From contig JADJTK010000009.1 of assembly GCA_016711225.1 (NCBI GenBank), positions 124,001-188,000 on the forward strand: a DNA stretch of 64,000 bases. Reading direction: 5' to 3'. Shown piece after piece: positions 19,232 to 28,013 of this stretch; the first letter of the stretch is position 1; each line of letters begins with the position of its first letter. Origin of the DNA: Opitutaceae bacterium. Its GTDB lineage: Bacteria > Verrucomicrobiota > Verrucomicrobiia > Opitutales > Opitutaceae. Position numbers and translations under genes: made by a program. Under the pieces are notes generated by a model. It had not been told where the DNA came from. It saw only the letters and a list, made by a program, of their open reading frames with translations, and did no database searches.

Positions 19232-19461
19232 GCGGGGGCGGCGCACCGGGCAAGCAGCGCTGACGCACCGAAGGGACAGGGCTGCGCGTTACAGACGCCA
19301 CCGGCTTTTCAAGTCGGGGGTGGAGGAGTGTGCAAGTGGTTGAACTCCAGCTGGAAACGCCGCCGGCGTTGGATCCAGGGTACGGCCGCTTTTTGTTGGG
19401 CCGTTTGTTGCTTTCAGAGGTCTGATTCCACAACTTCCGCGAACTTCAAAATCCTCCTACC

Positions 19462-20154
19462 ATGATGTACTGGCTCATTCTTATCGGCATTCCTCTCCTC
19501 CTCGGCATCTACGCGCAGATCAAGGTGTCGAGCGCCTATTCGAAGAACTCGCAGATCGGGTCTCGCGGTCGTATCACTGGCCGTGAGGCAGCCGAGGCTG
19601 TCATGTCCAGCGCCGGGATCAGCGACGTGCAGATCGTCGAAATCGACGGTCATCTCACCGACCACTATGACCCGACGAACAAGCGGCTGGCTCTTTCGTC
19701 GCCGAACTACCGCGGCGACAGCTTGGCGGCGCTCGGAGTGGCGGCGCATGAGGCCGGCCATGCGATCCAGCACAAGCAAGGCTATGCGATGATGAAAGTG
19801 CGGCAGACGCTGGTGCCGGCGGTGCAGATCGCCGCTCCCATCACCATGCTTTTCATGGGCGTCGGCTTCCTCTTCCTCGGCTCGCTATTCAAGGTGCTGC
19901 TGCCGATCGCCATCGCGGCCTTGATGGTGATGGTCGTCTTCCAATTGGTCACCTTGCCGGTGGAGTTCGACGCCAGCCGGCGGGCGAAGGTCCAGTTGGT
20001 GGGGCTCGGCATCCTCAGCCGCGATGAGATGGTCGGCGTGGACGAGACGCTCAACGCAGCAGCCCTCACCTATGTGGCGGCCTTTGTTTCCTCGCTGGGC
20101 AATCTGCTCTATCTGCTGATGGCCTTCACCGGCGGCTCCCGCAGTGACGACTGA
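19462..20154 (+). CDS. Membrane zinc metallopeptidase (YugP family)
   Basis: A 230-residue integral membrane protein. One N-terminal helix (residues 3-18), a cytoplasmic or membrane-surface segment with the zinc motif HEAGH at 96-100 (AAHEAGHAIQHKQGY), two central helices (about 115-165) and a C-terminal helix give the layout of the YugP/Zn_peptidase_2 family. The segment PVEFDASRRA supplies a further acidic ligand. The function in the cell is not well known; membrane protein quality control is likely. Two adjacent ATG codons could serve as start. A clear terminator follows. Confidence 0.88.
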   Translation: MMYWLILIGIPLLLGIYAQIKVSSAYSKNSQIGSRGRITGREAAEAVMSSAGISDVQIVEIDGHLTDHYDPTNKRLALSSPNYRGDSLAALGVAAHEAGHAIQHKQGYAMMKVRQTLVPAVQIAAPITMLFMGVGFLFLGSLFKVLLPIAIAALMVMVVFQLVTLPVEFDASRRAKVQLVGLGILSRDEMVGVDETLNAAALTYVAAFVSSLGNLLYLLMAFTGGSRSDD

Positions 20155-20188
20155 ACAGGCGACCAGCCTCCGAGTCTCTTGAAACAGC

Positions 20189-20224
20189 GAAGCGGCCTCC
20201 TCACGGGGGCCGCTTCTTCGTTTT
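20189..20224 (+). terminator. Rho-independent terminator of the YugP-type peptidase
   Basis: A 9-bp stem GAAGCGGCC / GGCCGCTTC (20189-20216) with a 10-nt loop is followed by TTCGTTTT. It lies between convergent genes and may act on both. Confidence 0.8.
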
Positions 20225-20249
20225 AGAAGGATGACTGAGTAGGGCGAGG

Positions 20250-20948
20250 CTAGCTCATCGCGCCCTTGGCTTCCTCGACCCAGCGCACGCACCACTGCAC
20301 GAGCTGGGTGGCGTTGGTGAGGCTGAGCTTGTCTTTGATGTGAGCGCGGTGCGACTCGACCGTCTTGATCGAGATGCCCAAGCGCTTGGCGATCTCGCGG
20401 GTGGGGGTGCCGTTGCCGATGAGGGTGACGATCTCCAGCTCGCGGTCGCTGAGGGAGTCGACCGGCGACTCGCGGGAAGGGTCGTTGCCGTCGACGACCT
20501 GGCTGAGCATCTGGGCGGCGACGCGTTCGCTCACAAAGACCTTGCCGGCGCGGATACGACGGATGGCTTCCATCACCTTGTCGACGACCTCCTGCTTCAT
20601 CACGTAGGCCTTGGCTCCCGCCTTGAGCACGCGCAGGGCGTAGATCGATTCGTCGTGCATGGAGAGCACGAGGATCTGGATCGAAGGGTTGAGCGCCTTG
20701 ATGTTCTTGATGAGCTCGATGCCGTTCTGGCTCTTGAGCGAGATGTCGACGATGACCAAGTCGGGATGGACCTGCCCGATCGCCTTGAGCGCCTCGGGGG
20801 CATCGTCGGCCTCGCCGCAAATGATCATGTCGCCTTGCTGGTTGATGAGCTCTCCCAGCCCCTTGCGCATCAGGGGATGGTCATCGACCATGAAGACCCG
20901 GGTCTTTGAAGTGACCTGGAAGGGAGTATCCCGACCTTTTTTGATCAT
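20250..20948 (-). CDS. NarL/LuxR-type DNA-binding response regulator
   Basis: A 232-residue two-component regulator. The receiver domain (about 15-130) has MVDDHP, the phospho-acceptor aspartate in LVIVDISLK, the LSMHD switch and the AYVMKQE lysine. The C-terminal GerE/LuxR helix-turn-helix (about 165-225) starts SLSDRELEIVTLIGNGTPTREIA. Its ATG overlaps the stop of the kinase gene by 4 nt (ATGA), so the two are translationally coupled and form a pair. The signal and the targets are unknown. Confidence 0.93.
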   Translation of the reverse strand: MIKKGRDTPFQVTSKTRVFMVDDHPLMRKGLGELINQQGDMIICGEADDAPEALKAIGQVHPDLVIVDISLKSQNGIELIKNIKALNPSIQILVLSMHDESIYALRVLKAGAKAYVMKQEVVDKVMEAIRRIRAGKVFVSERVAAQMLSQVVDGNDPSRESPVDSLSDRELEIVTLIGNGTPTREIAKRLGISIKTVESHRAHIKDKLSLTNATQLVQWCVRWVEEAKGAMS

Positions 20949-22066
20949 AACAATGCGACAGGCTGGTAGTGCAGCAGGACGAGTGCCCCACAGCGGGGGG
21001 CATTGCCGATCTCGATCCGGGCTCCGAGTTGGCTGGCTCGATGGTGCATGATTTGCAGGCCGATGCCGTGCTGGAGCGGTTGGGCGGCCGCGAAGCCGGT
21101 GCCATTGTCGCGCACGCTCAACTGCATGCCGGTGGACAGGCGATGCAACGCGACGGCGATCCGGGTGGCTCGGCCGTGACGGATCGCATTGCTGATGGCT
21201 TCCTGGGCAATGCGGTACACTTGGAGAATCTCGTGGGCAGCGTGTTCGGGGAAGCGGCCGCGGAAGGCGGTGCGCACGGTTACTCCAAATCGTATTTCCA
21301 CTTGTTTGGCGAGCTCTAGAAGCGCGGGGCGCATGTCGGTGGAGCGCATCGCGGTCGGGAAGAGGCCATGGGTGAGCGCACGGGTGCGGCCCATGGCATC
21401 GACTAGCTGCTGGTTGATCTCGCGCAGATTGGGGACCTCTCCGGGCAACTGCGGGGCGATCCTGTTTTCGAGTACGCGGGTGAGGCAGCTCAACCCGGCC
21501 AGCACCTGGCACAGGTCGTCGTGGAGGTCCTGTCCGATGCGGTTCTGCTCGCGTTCGCTGATGCGGAGGATCTCCGCTTCGAGATTCTTCAGCTCGGTGA
21601 TGTCGGTGACGACCCCGGTGTAGCGGGCGCTCGGGCCGGTGGCACTGCGGTGCAACACGCTGTGGCGCACCCAGCGCAGGTTGGCGCCGGAGGTGAGGCG
21701 GTAGTCCACCGAACACGGCAAGGTGGCCTTGGGAAGCGCGGCGAAAAACGCCGCTCCGCGTTGCTGGTCGGCGGGCGCGATTTCTTCGTCGGCGCCGCCG
21801 TCCAGGGGCGCGCGAGGGCAGGGGGCAAAGACGCGGTTCTGTGCCGCCAGTTTTGCGATACGGGCTAGCTGCTTACGATCGGCTTCCCACCAGGCCGACT
21901 GGGTGGACCCCAGCACGTCGGCCAGCAAGGCGGGGTCCATCGGGGTGGCGGTGCCTGGGATGGCCTTGGAGGGGCGGATTGGGCGCGGCCGGGCGCGAAG
22001 GCTGGGAGAGGGTCGGGTCATGGATTCGCAGCTCAGGGCCGAGGGCCCGTGCTCTGTTGTGTGCAT
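20945..22066 (-). CDS. Sensor histidine kinase of the NarX type (HisKA_3)
   Basis: A 373-residue kinase lacking obvious membrane helices. A PAS-like sensor (about 45-155, ending YTGVVTDITELKN) leads into the HisKA_3 dimerisation motif EREQNRIGQDLHDDLCQ, with phospho-accepting His182. The ATPase domain shows QEAISNAIRHG (N box), DNGTGF (G1) and HGIGLQIMHHRA (G2). It overlaps the response regulator gene by 4 nt. In-frame ATGs at 22021 and 21940 are alternative starts; the first 40 residues are low-complexity, so the true N-terminus may be shorter. A cytoplasmic PAS points to an internal redox or ligand signal. Confidence 0.9.
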   Translation of the reverse strand: MHTTEHGPSALSCESMTRPSPSLRARPRPIRPSKAIPGTATPMDPALLADVLGSTQSAWWEADRKQLARIAKLAAQNRVFAPCPRAPLDGGADEEIAPADQQRGAAFFAALPKATLPCSVDYRLTSGANLRWVRHSVLHRSATGPSARYTGVVTDITELKNLEAEILRISEREQNRIGQDLHDDLCQVLAGLSCLTRVLENRIAPQLPGEVPNLREINQQLVDAMGRTRALTHGLFPTAMRSTDMRPALLELAKQVEIRFGVTVRTAFRGRFPEHAAHEILQVYRIAQEAISNAIRHGRATRIAVALHRLSTGMQLSVRDNGTGFAAAQPLQHGIGLQIMHHRASQLGARIEIGNAPRCGALVLLHYQPVALL

Positions 22067-22349
22067 TTTCCGGTTTCGAGCAAGCGCGGGACCGAGTTAA
22101 TCTCGCGACACTCCCGACGCCGTGGACCGTTGGGTGGAGAGGGAGGGGCCTTGGCCGGGCGACCAGCCCGATTCGCACGGCGGGTTCAGGCTGCAGCGGA
22201 GGAGGCAAAGGGGGAAACCCCGATTGGTATTCCGCCTCCAATGAAGGACACTAGGCAGTCCTTCCAAACCTGTGGTTTCCTCCCCCCCCAGTGCCGGGTT
22301 CCGCCCCAAAGCGACTGCATCAGATGCAGTTGAGAGACCGCCGCACCCG

Positions 22350-22730
22350 GTGCCTCTCCACGCGCGAAAACGAGTCTACATCGTGGACGATCATCGCTTC
22401 TTCGTGGCCGGTCTGAGCTCGCTCATCAACCATGCCGCCGACCTCGAAGTCTGCGGGTGCTCGCCGGACGGTCTACGCGTGGTCAGCGACGTGCGGCGCC
22501 TGCATCCGGACCTAGTGTTGCTGGATGTGAAGTTGCCCCACACCGACGGAATCACCATCGCCCGGAGCCTGCGGCGCCTGTTGGGCGACATCCCGATCCT
22601 TTTCATCTCCAGCCTGGTCGAGCCGGGGGTACGCCAACAGGCGTTCGGCCTCGGCGCATTGGGCTTCTTGGAGAAGACCCAGGAGCCCAATCGCATCCTC
22701 GACGGCATCCGGCGTGCCCTGGGCGTCTAA
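22350..22730 (+). CDS. Receiver-only response regulator
   Basis: About 126 residues, a single CheY-like receiver with VYIVDDHRFF, the phospho-acceptor in LVLLDVKLP and the GFLEKT lysine. No output domain follows. The GTG at 22350 gives the normal length; another GTG at 22272 would add 26 unconserved residues. It diverges from the kinase gene at 22066 and precedes another single-receiver gene, so the three may form one signalling group. Its role is likely as a phosphate sink or protein-interaction switch. Confidence 0.8.
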   Translation: MPLHARKRVYIVDDHRFFVAGLSSLINHAADLEVCGCSPDGLRVVSDVRRLHPDLVLLDVKLPHTDGITIARSLRRLLGDIPILFISSLVEPGVRQQAFGLGALGFLEKTQEPNRILDGIRRALGV

Positions 22731-22838
22731 ATGCGCTCGCGGCCGGGTCTTCCTGAGTTCGCGCTTGTCCGCCGGGCCCGTCCTGCTTTCCTCAACCGCG
22801 TCGCCTCCTTGTGAGGCCCCGCAAACTTCTCCCCCGCC

Positions 22839-23216
22839 ATGTCCAAGAAGGCTACCATTCTGGTTGTCGACGATGAGGATTCCGCCCTGCAACTCATCCA
22901 GGAGGCGCTGACGGCCGTCGGGTATCAAGTATTCACGGCTAACGATGGTGCCGCGGCCTGGCAGGCGCTCGAGAGCGGGGCGGTCAAGGATGTCGCCCTG
23001 CTGCTGACCGACCTGGTGATGCCGCAGATGGACGGCATGGAGCTCGCCCGCAAGGTCACCCTGGCCTATCCGGATCTGCGCATTCTATTCATGTCGGGTT
23101 ATGCCGACGACATCGTCTACGCCCACCAGGACATGGCCGGAGTGTCCTCGTTTCTGCCCAAGCCCTTCGACGTCGTTGTGCTGCAGAAACGGGTGAAAGA
23201 AATTCTCGGTCGCTGA
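22839..23216 (+). CDS. CheY-like receiver-only response regulator
   Basis: A 125-residue single receiver domain. It shows ILVVDDEDSA (acidic pocket), the phospho-acceptor aspartate in LLLTDLVMPQMDGMEL, the FMSGYADD switch threonine/serine region and FLPKPFD with the conserved lysine. No DNA-binding domain is present. It begins 108 nt after the previous receiver gene. The leader is pyrimidine-rich (CTTCTCCCCCGCC before the ATG). The kinase that drives it is unknown; the HisKA_3 kinase nearby is a candidate. Confidence 0.9.
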   Translation: MSKKATILVVDDEDSALQLIQEALTAVGYQVFTANDGAAAWQALESGAVKDVALLLTDLVMPQMDGMELARKVTLAYPDLRILFMSGYADDIVYAHQDMAGVSSFLPKPFDVVVLQKRVKEILGR

Positions 23217-23342
23217 GCGGGGCTCTTCGTGGGCCCTCGGCCCGGGCGAATCGGTGCGCTGCGGGGACTGCCAACCGTCCTGAGTTCTGCGCGCGGCCTG
23301 CCGCCTCTGGGCCCTCACTAAACTGTGCGCACTGATTCCCAG

Positions 23343-23738
23343 ATGGCTCGCCCCCCGCGGGCTCGGCTAGCCCACCTCGGCCTGCTGGTGGGGTGGCTGC
23401 TCGCCACGGGCATGCACTTGGATGTGCTGCAGTTGTACGCGTGGACGACGATGGGCTTCCGGTTTGCGCGCACCGAGAGTGTGGGTGAGGCGTTTGCCTC
23501 CACCTTCAAAGGCGAGCGCATGTGCCACCTCTGTCATGCGGTGGTCGATGCGAGGAAGCAGCAACGCGCCGCGAGCGCCCTGCCGACGGAGGAGCAAAAG
23601 GCGGTGATTGTCTTCCTGGCTTTGCCCGTGATCGTGCTGGTCAGCCCGCCAGCGGAGCGGTGGCCGCAGGAGCGGGTCGAGTGGATTGGTGTCGGTCGAC
23701 CGCGCCCGCCGCTCCCACCACCGCGCGGGCTCGCCTGA
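23343..23738 (+). CDS. Small cysteine-containing membrane protein beside a TonB copper receptor
   Basis: About 131 residues with one N-terminal hydrophobic segment (residues 8-25), a central MCHLCHAV motif and a second hydrophobic stretch (about 85-100), ending in a Pro/Arg-rich tail. A GTG at 23325 is an alternative start. The family is not recognised with certainty, but small membrane proteins with a CxxC-like pair often precede TonB-dependent copper receptors, as here (180 nt upstream of one). A role in metal handling is inference from this context. Confidence 0.6.
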   Translation: MARPPRARLAHLGLLVGWLLATGMHLDVLQLYAWTTMGFRFARTESVGEAFASTFKGERMCHLCHAVVDARKQQRAASALPTEEQKAVIVFLALPVIVLVSPPAERWPQERVEWIGVGRPRPPLPPPRGLA

Positions 23739-23750
23739 GCCCGCTTTGAT
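23725..23750 (+). terminator. Hairpin at the stop of the small membrane protein
   Basis: An 8-bp stem GCGGGCTC / GAGCCCGC with a 4-nt loop spans the stop codon and is followed by TTTGAT. It is a short-tailed terminator candidate. Confidence 0.4.
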
Positions 23751-23918
23751 CCCCCCGGCGCCGGCTTGCCAGCCGCTGGCGTCCCAAACGTGTTCGTCCC
23801 GCCCAAGTGAGGCGAATGCCTTTCGTATTCTCGCCCGGGATGCCGGGTCACGCCTTCCCCTTCTCCGTGCGCCGGCCGTCTCGGCCGTGCCCGGAAACCC
23901 AATTCTTTAGTAGCTACC

Positions 23919-25985
23919 ATGATTTCCCTCTCAGCGGGCTCTCGTCGCCCCGCGCTCTTCTTCGTCTTTGCTTGCCTCACGCCCGCTCTCGGGTGGGCGG
24001 AGGAACCGACCAAACTCGACCCCTACGTCGTCACCGCGCCGCGCGGCGACGCTCCGCTCACCGTCACGGCCGATCCGAAGGCTCCGGCGCAACCGCTCCC
24101 GGCGCACGATGGCGCCGATGTCCTCAAGTCCATTCCCGGTTTCTCCGTCGTCCGCAAGGGCGGCACCGACGGCGACCCCGTCTTTCGCGGCATGGCCGGC
24201 TCGCGGGTGGTCGTCGCCCTTGACGGCCAGTGCGTGCTCGGCGGCTGTGGCAACCGCATGGACCCGCCCACCGCGTATGCGTTTCCCGGAGCCTATGACC
24301 GCGTGACGATCCTCAAAGGCCCGCAGACGGTGCTCCACGGTGCGGGCAACTCCGCCGCTGTCGTGCTCTTCGAGAATGACCCGCTCCGTTACACCACGCC
24401 GACCGCGAGCCTGCAATCGTCGCTCGTCGCCGGCAGCGCCGGCCGGTTCGACGCGCTGCTCGACGCCCGCACCGGGCGTGCCGAGGGTTATGCGCGGGTG
24501 GCCGGCACGTCCACCCGTGGCGAGGACTACGAGGACGGCGACGGCCGGGAGGTGCACTCTGCCTACGAACGCTGGAGCACCAATGCTGCTGTCGCGTGGA
24601 CGCCGGGCGAGCACACCACCATCGAGCTTTCTGGCGCGCGCAGCGACGGCGAGGCTGCGTATGCCGATCGCGCGATGGATGGCGTGAAGTTCGACCGCGA
24701 GAACCTCGGCCTGAAGGTCAAGCGTGAGGCGCTCTCCCAGCTCGTGCGCAGCATCGAGGTGCAGGTTGGCTACAACTACGTCGACCACGTGATGGACAAC
24801 TACAGCCTGCGGGACTTTGCGGCCACCGCGATGATGCCGGCGCGTGCGGTCTCGAATCCCGACCGGCGCACGCTGGGCGGACGCGCGCTGGTGCAACTCG
24901 CGCCAGCGGAGACGACCGCGTTCGCGCTCGGCGTCGACCTTCAGGAGAACCGCCACAGCGTGCGCAGCACGAGCAATGAGACCACGATGCCCTACGCGGC
25001 GAAGGCGCGCACGCGCGACGCCGAGTTTTCCCAGGCGGGGGCGTTCGGCGAGCTGACGCAGAAGATCGGTGACGAGCATCGCGTGATCGGCGGCTTCCGG
25101 CTCGACCGTTGGCGTGCGACTGATGAGCGCAGTGTCGTCGCACTCGGGATGGCGGGCGCGGCAACAAATCCCACCGCTGGCCAGCGGCGCAGCACCGAGC
25201 TGCCCAGCGGCTTCCTCCGTTACGAGCGGGATCTCTACGTGGTGCCGGGCACGGTGTACCTCGGGCTCGGGCGCAGCGAACGGTTCCCGGACTATTGGGA
25301 GCTGATCAAGAATGAGAGCGCGGCCAGTGTGAGCGCATTTCGCGCCCCGACCGAGAAGACCGTGCAGCTCGACACCGGCCTCGGCCTGCGCACCGCTAAG
25401 TGGTCGCTCAACGCCTCGCTCTTCGCCAACCGCATCGACGACTTCCTGCTCGTGCAGAGCGGCTACGTGAAACCTGCCGGGATGGGCACGCGGGCTGCCA
25501 CGATCACGCGTGCGGTCGACGCCGAGACGTGGGGCGGCGAGCTCTCCGCGAACTTTCGACTCACCGAGCACTGGCGAGTCGATGTGACCGGCGCCTACAC
25601 CCGCGGACGCAACCGCACCGATGGCCGTCCGCTGGCGCAGATCCCACCGCTGGAGGGCCGGCTCGCGCTCGCGTACACGCAGGCGAGTTGGTCGGCGGGC
25701 GGATTGCTGCGCGCGGTGGCGCGGCAGGATCGCGTGGCGATCGGGCAGGGCACCATCGTCGGTCAGGACATCGGCGCGACGCCCGGTTTCGCCGTGGCGT
25801 CGCTCAACGCGAGTTGGCGCTTCCGTGCGTGGGCGCGGCTCTCTGTAGGCGTGGACAACCTGTTCGACAAGACCTACGCCGAGCACATCAGCCGTTCCGG
25901 CGCGATGGTCGCCGGCTACGAGCAGACCACGCGCGTCAACGAGCCCGGCCGCACGCTCTGGACCCGGCTCGACGTGAGCTTCTGA
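23919..25985 (+). CDS. TonB-dependent copper receptor (OprC/NosA type)
   Basis: A 688-residue outer-membrane receptor. A signal peptide (about 1-26) and TonB-box-like KLDPYVVTAP precede a plug with SIPGFSVVRKGGTDGDP, FRGMAGSR and GQCVLGGCGNRMDPPTAY. The GCGxRMDPPTAY segment is the hallmark of the TonB-copper family that includes OprC and NosA. The barrel ends in an aromatic residue (LDVSF). Copper uptake would serve cuproenzymes such as terminal oxidases; no such enzyme is in the window. The upstream neighbour is a small Cys-containing membrane protein. Start at ATG 23919, preceded by TAGTAGCTACC with no Shine-Dalgarno. Confidence 0.9.
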   Translation: MISLSAGSRRPALFFVFACLTPALGWAEEPTKLDPYVVTAPRGDAPLTVTADPKAPAQPLPAHDGADVLKSIPGFSVVRKGGTDGDPVFRGMAGSRVVVALDGQCVLGGCGNRMDPPTAYAFPGAYDRVTILKGPQTVLHGAGNSAAVVLFENDPLRYTTPTASLQSSLVAGSAGRFDALLDARTGRAEGYARVAGTSTRGEDYEDGDGREVHSAYERWSTNAAVAWTPGEHTTIELSGARSDGEAAYADRAMDGVKFDRENLGLKVKREALSQLVRSIEVQVGYNYVDHVMDNYSLRDFAATAMMPARAVSNPDRRTLGGRALVQLAPAETTAFALGVDLQENRHSVRSTSNETTMPYAAKARTRDAEFSQAGAFGELTQKIGDEHRVIGGFRLDRWRATDERSVVALGMAGAATNPTAGQRRSTELPSGFLRYERDLYVVPGTVYLGLGRSERFPDYWELIKNESAASVSAFRAPTEKTVQLDTGLGLRTAKWSLNASLFANRIDDFLLVQSGYVKPAGMGTRAATITRAVDAETWGGELSANFRLTEHWRVDVTGAYTRGRNRTDGRPLAQIPPLEGRLALAYTQASWSAGGLLRAVARQDRVAIGQGTIVGQDIGATPGFAVASLNASWRFRAWARLSVGVDNLFDKTYAEHISRSGAMVAGYEQTTRVNEPGRTLWTRLDVSF

Positions 25986-25989
25986 GCTG

Positions 25990-26039
25990 ATCGAGGGCGG
26001 CGGTGCGATTGAACGTTGCGCAGCCGCCGTCGTCGATCG
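25990..26039 (+). terminator. Long imperfect hairpin after the copper receptor
   Basis: Arms starting GATCGA and ending TCGATC, with an inner GGCGGCGG / CCGCCG pairing and a 10-nt loop, lie just after the stop. There is no T-run, so termination is uncertain. Confidence 0.4.
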
Positions 26040-26110
26040 TCCATTCAGGACGACCCAACCGCATGGAGCAGTAGGCGCTGGACCAGACTCCCGGCTGTGC
26101 GGTGCTTCTT

Positions 26111-26167
26111 GTAGGAGCCTGCTTGCAGGCGATTTCAAACACAGATCGCCTGCAATCAGGCTCCTAC
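26111..26167. repeat. Inverted pair of GTAG-headed REP elements
   Basis: Two 22-nt REP-like units face each other, 26111-26132 on the plus strand and 26146-26167 on the minus strand. Each begins GTAGGAGCCTG and ends TTGCAGGCGA or a one-base variant, and each is itself a hairpin. A 13-nt spacer separates them. The pair lies between convergent genes. The 48816-48872 locus has the same architecture. Confidence 0.88.
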
Positions 26168-26183
26168 AGATGGGTACTCATCG

Positions 26184-26357
26184 CTACTGGCTGCCCCGCG
26201 GCTTGGTGTGGTGGGCGCGGGCGAGGAGGCGGAGCATCTTCACGTTGATGAGGGTGAAGCGCATCAGCTGGTAGGGCACGAAGGTGCGCATGAACCGCGT
26301 GCCGCGCGTCGGCACCGAGGCGAACGAGATGGGGCGGGAGATGTCGGCGGGGGTCAT
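26184..26357 (-). CDS. 57-residue protein downstream of the SQR-like gene
   Basis: A small ORF begins with ATG 9 nt after the stop of the flavoprotein gene and ends 17 nt before the REP pair. The product is basic, with an N-terminal MTPADISRPISFASVPTRG and a central helical, partly hydrophobic segment (VPYQLMRFTLINVKMLRLL). Third-position GC is high, as in real genes here, and spacing indicates cotranscription with the flavoprotein. No family is recognised. An accessory or membrane-docking peptide for the flavoprotein is speculation. Confidence 0.6.
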   Translation of the reverse strand: MTPADISRPISFASVPTRGTRFMRTFVPYQLMRFTLINVKMLRLLARAHHTKPRGSQ

Positions 26358-26366
26358 GGCGGGCGT

Positions 26367-27824
26367 CTATTCGGGGATCATCCACCACAGCGGGCGGCAG
26401 CGCGCCTTGTGGAGGAACAGGTGGTGGAGGACGAATTTCAACCAGTGGCCGGCGAGTCCGACCTCGCCGCTGGTGTAGTCGAGGTCGCGGCCGAACTCGT
26501 AGCGGCTGTAGTCGGGGACTACCGGGTACATGGTGATCGTGGCGGCCGAACCGCGCAGCAGCCCGGAGCCGGCGGAGGCCACGCAGGCCGCGCCCATCGT
26601 GGCGAACGGTGCCTCGTGCAGCGGGGCGTCGGGTCCGCGGAGCACGCGGTCGGCGATCGAGAAAGCGACCGTGCGGCCCATGATGCCGGCGGTCATGCCG
26701 GTGCGCGGCACGGCCGGGGCAACGAGCGTGCCCTTCGGGCTGCGCAGCGGGCGCGAGACGGCGTGCGGCGGTGCGAAGGCGATGCCGGCGGCGAAGATGT
26801 TTTCGTAGACCGGGCTGCGGTACGTGCGCGGCCAGTCGGCCGGGCTCCATTGTTCGAAGGGTTTTTCCGTGTAGTCGGCGTCGACGCGCATGAAGCCGCT
26901 CGGGGCGAAGAGCTTGGTTGTGGTCTCCGCCCCGGAGCGGTCGAAGGCTGCGAGTCCGATGCCGCGGAAGGGCGGGATGAGCATCGCGAAGTCGAACCCG
27001 AGCTCCTGTTCGGCGTCGTCGAGCGTCGTGTAGTCGATCTTCCCGGGTGCGACGCCGCGCACGTGCGAGCGGGTGATCCAATCGATGCCGCGCTCTGCGA
27101 AGAGCGACTCGGCGAACATGCGGCTGGGGATCACATAGCCGCCGCGGCGCAGGTGCAGCCCGCCCATGCCGAAGTCGCCCACCTCGTATTCATTGCTCAG
27201 GTAGACAACGCGAGCTTTGTCGCGCACGCCCAGGCGCCGCAGCTCGTGCTCGACGTTGAAGACGTACTCAAAGGCCGCGCCCTGGCAGGTGCAGGTGCCG
27301 TGGCCCATGCCGACGACCAAAGTCTGCCGCTCGCCTTTGCGCATCCGCTCGACGCTGGCGAGGAAACCGTGCGCGGCCTCGACCGCGTGATCGGCGGTGC
27401 AGACGGAGACCGTGTGGCCGCCGTGGGGCCCGAGGCCGGGCGTAGCCGCGAAGTTGAGCTTCGGGCCGGTGGCGTTGACCAGGAAGTCGTAGGTCTCGCG
27501 CTGCGGCGGGGCGTCGGCCGCGGCGCCGGCCGGTGTGTACTCGACAAACGGGGTCGACGAGGCCGCGTCGCCCTCGGGGTGGAGCGCGACCGCCCGGCCC
27601 TGCCGGAAGGCGATGCCGAGCCGGGCGTAGAGCGGGGCGAGCGCAAAGACGACGGAGGTGCGCGGCATCGCGCCCACGCCCACCCAGATGTTGGAGGGAA
27701 CCCAGTTCCACTCGGGCTCGGGCGAGATCACGACGATCTCGTGGGCCTTAGGCAGTTTGCGCCGCAGGAGCGTGGCGGCGGTGTGGCCGGCAATGCCGGC
27801 GCCGAGGATGACGACTTTGGCCAT
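26367..27824 (-). CDS. Sulfide:quinone oxidoreductase-like FAD flavoprotein
   Basis: A 485-residue two-dinucleotide-binding flavoprotein. The N-terminal FAD motif is VVILGAGIAGHTAA, the ATG segment is NATGPKLNF and the second FAD contact is IFAAGIAFAPP. A Cys-containing segment GHGTCTCQGAAFEY sits where redox cysteines occur in sulfide:quinone reductases, and the C-terminus ends in an amphipathic, aromatic-rich helix (GHWLKFVLHHLFLHK) suited to membrane binding. It would pass electrons from sulfide (or another donor) to quinone. A type II NADH dehydrogenase is the alternative. The 57-codon gene follows after 9 nt. Confidence 0.8.
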   Translation of the reverse strand: MAKVVILGAGIAGHTAATLLRRKLPKAHEIVVISPEPEWNWVPSNIWVGVGAMPRTSVVFALAPLYARLGIAFRQGRAVALHPEGDAASSTPFVEYTPAGAAADAPPQRETYDFLVNATGPKLNFAATPGLGPHGGHTVSVCTADHAVEAAHGFLASVERMRKGERQTLVVGMGHGTCTCQGAAFEYVFNVEHELRRLGVRDKARVVYLSNEYEVGDFGMGGLHLRRGGYVIPSRMFAESLFAERGIDWITRSHVRGVAPGKIDYTTLDDAEQELGFDFAMLIPPFRGIGLAAFDRSGAETTTKLFAPSGFMRVDADYTEKPFEQWSPADWPRTYRSPVYENIFAAGIAFAPPHAVSRPLRSPKGTLVAPAVPRTGMTAGIMGRTVAFSIADRVLRGPDAPLHEAPFATMGAACVASAGSGLLRGSAATITMYPVVPDYSRYEFGRDLDYTSGEVGLAGHWLKFVLHHLFLHKARCRPLWWMIPE

Positions 27825-28013
27825 GGGGGAGCGAACGGGGTTGGGGTGGGCCGCGGGTTGTAGGCACTATTCGAGGAAGTCGTCGCACCGCAAATGCCGG
27901 TTACTCGGGTTGATCGGCTGGCATGAGCGGGGTGTTGTTGGTGGCCGGAGCGGCGTCGGCGAGGGTCCGGAAACGGGATTGAAACACGCGCCGCGCTCCG
28001 CAGCGTTTTCTCC

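Noticed and set aside
19326..19400. tRNA-Ser-like wording (GTGGTTGAACTCCAG, CTGGAAA) upstream of the YugP-type peptidase
   Set aside because: The acceptor, D-arm and anticodon stems do not pair and there is no T-loop (GGTTCRA) at the right distance.
23931..26138. 735-codon open frame antisense to the copper receptor
   Set aside because: Shadow of a high-GC gene; composition is dominated by Arg, Ala and Gly and no motif is found.
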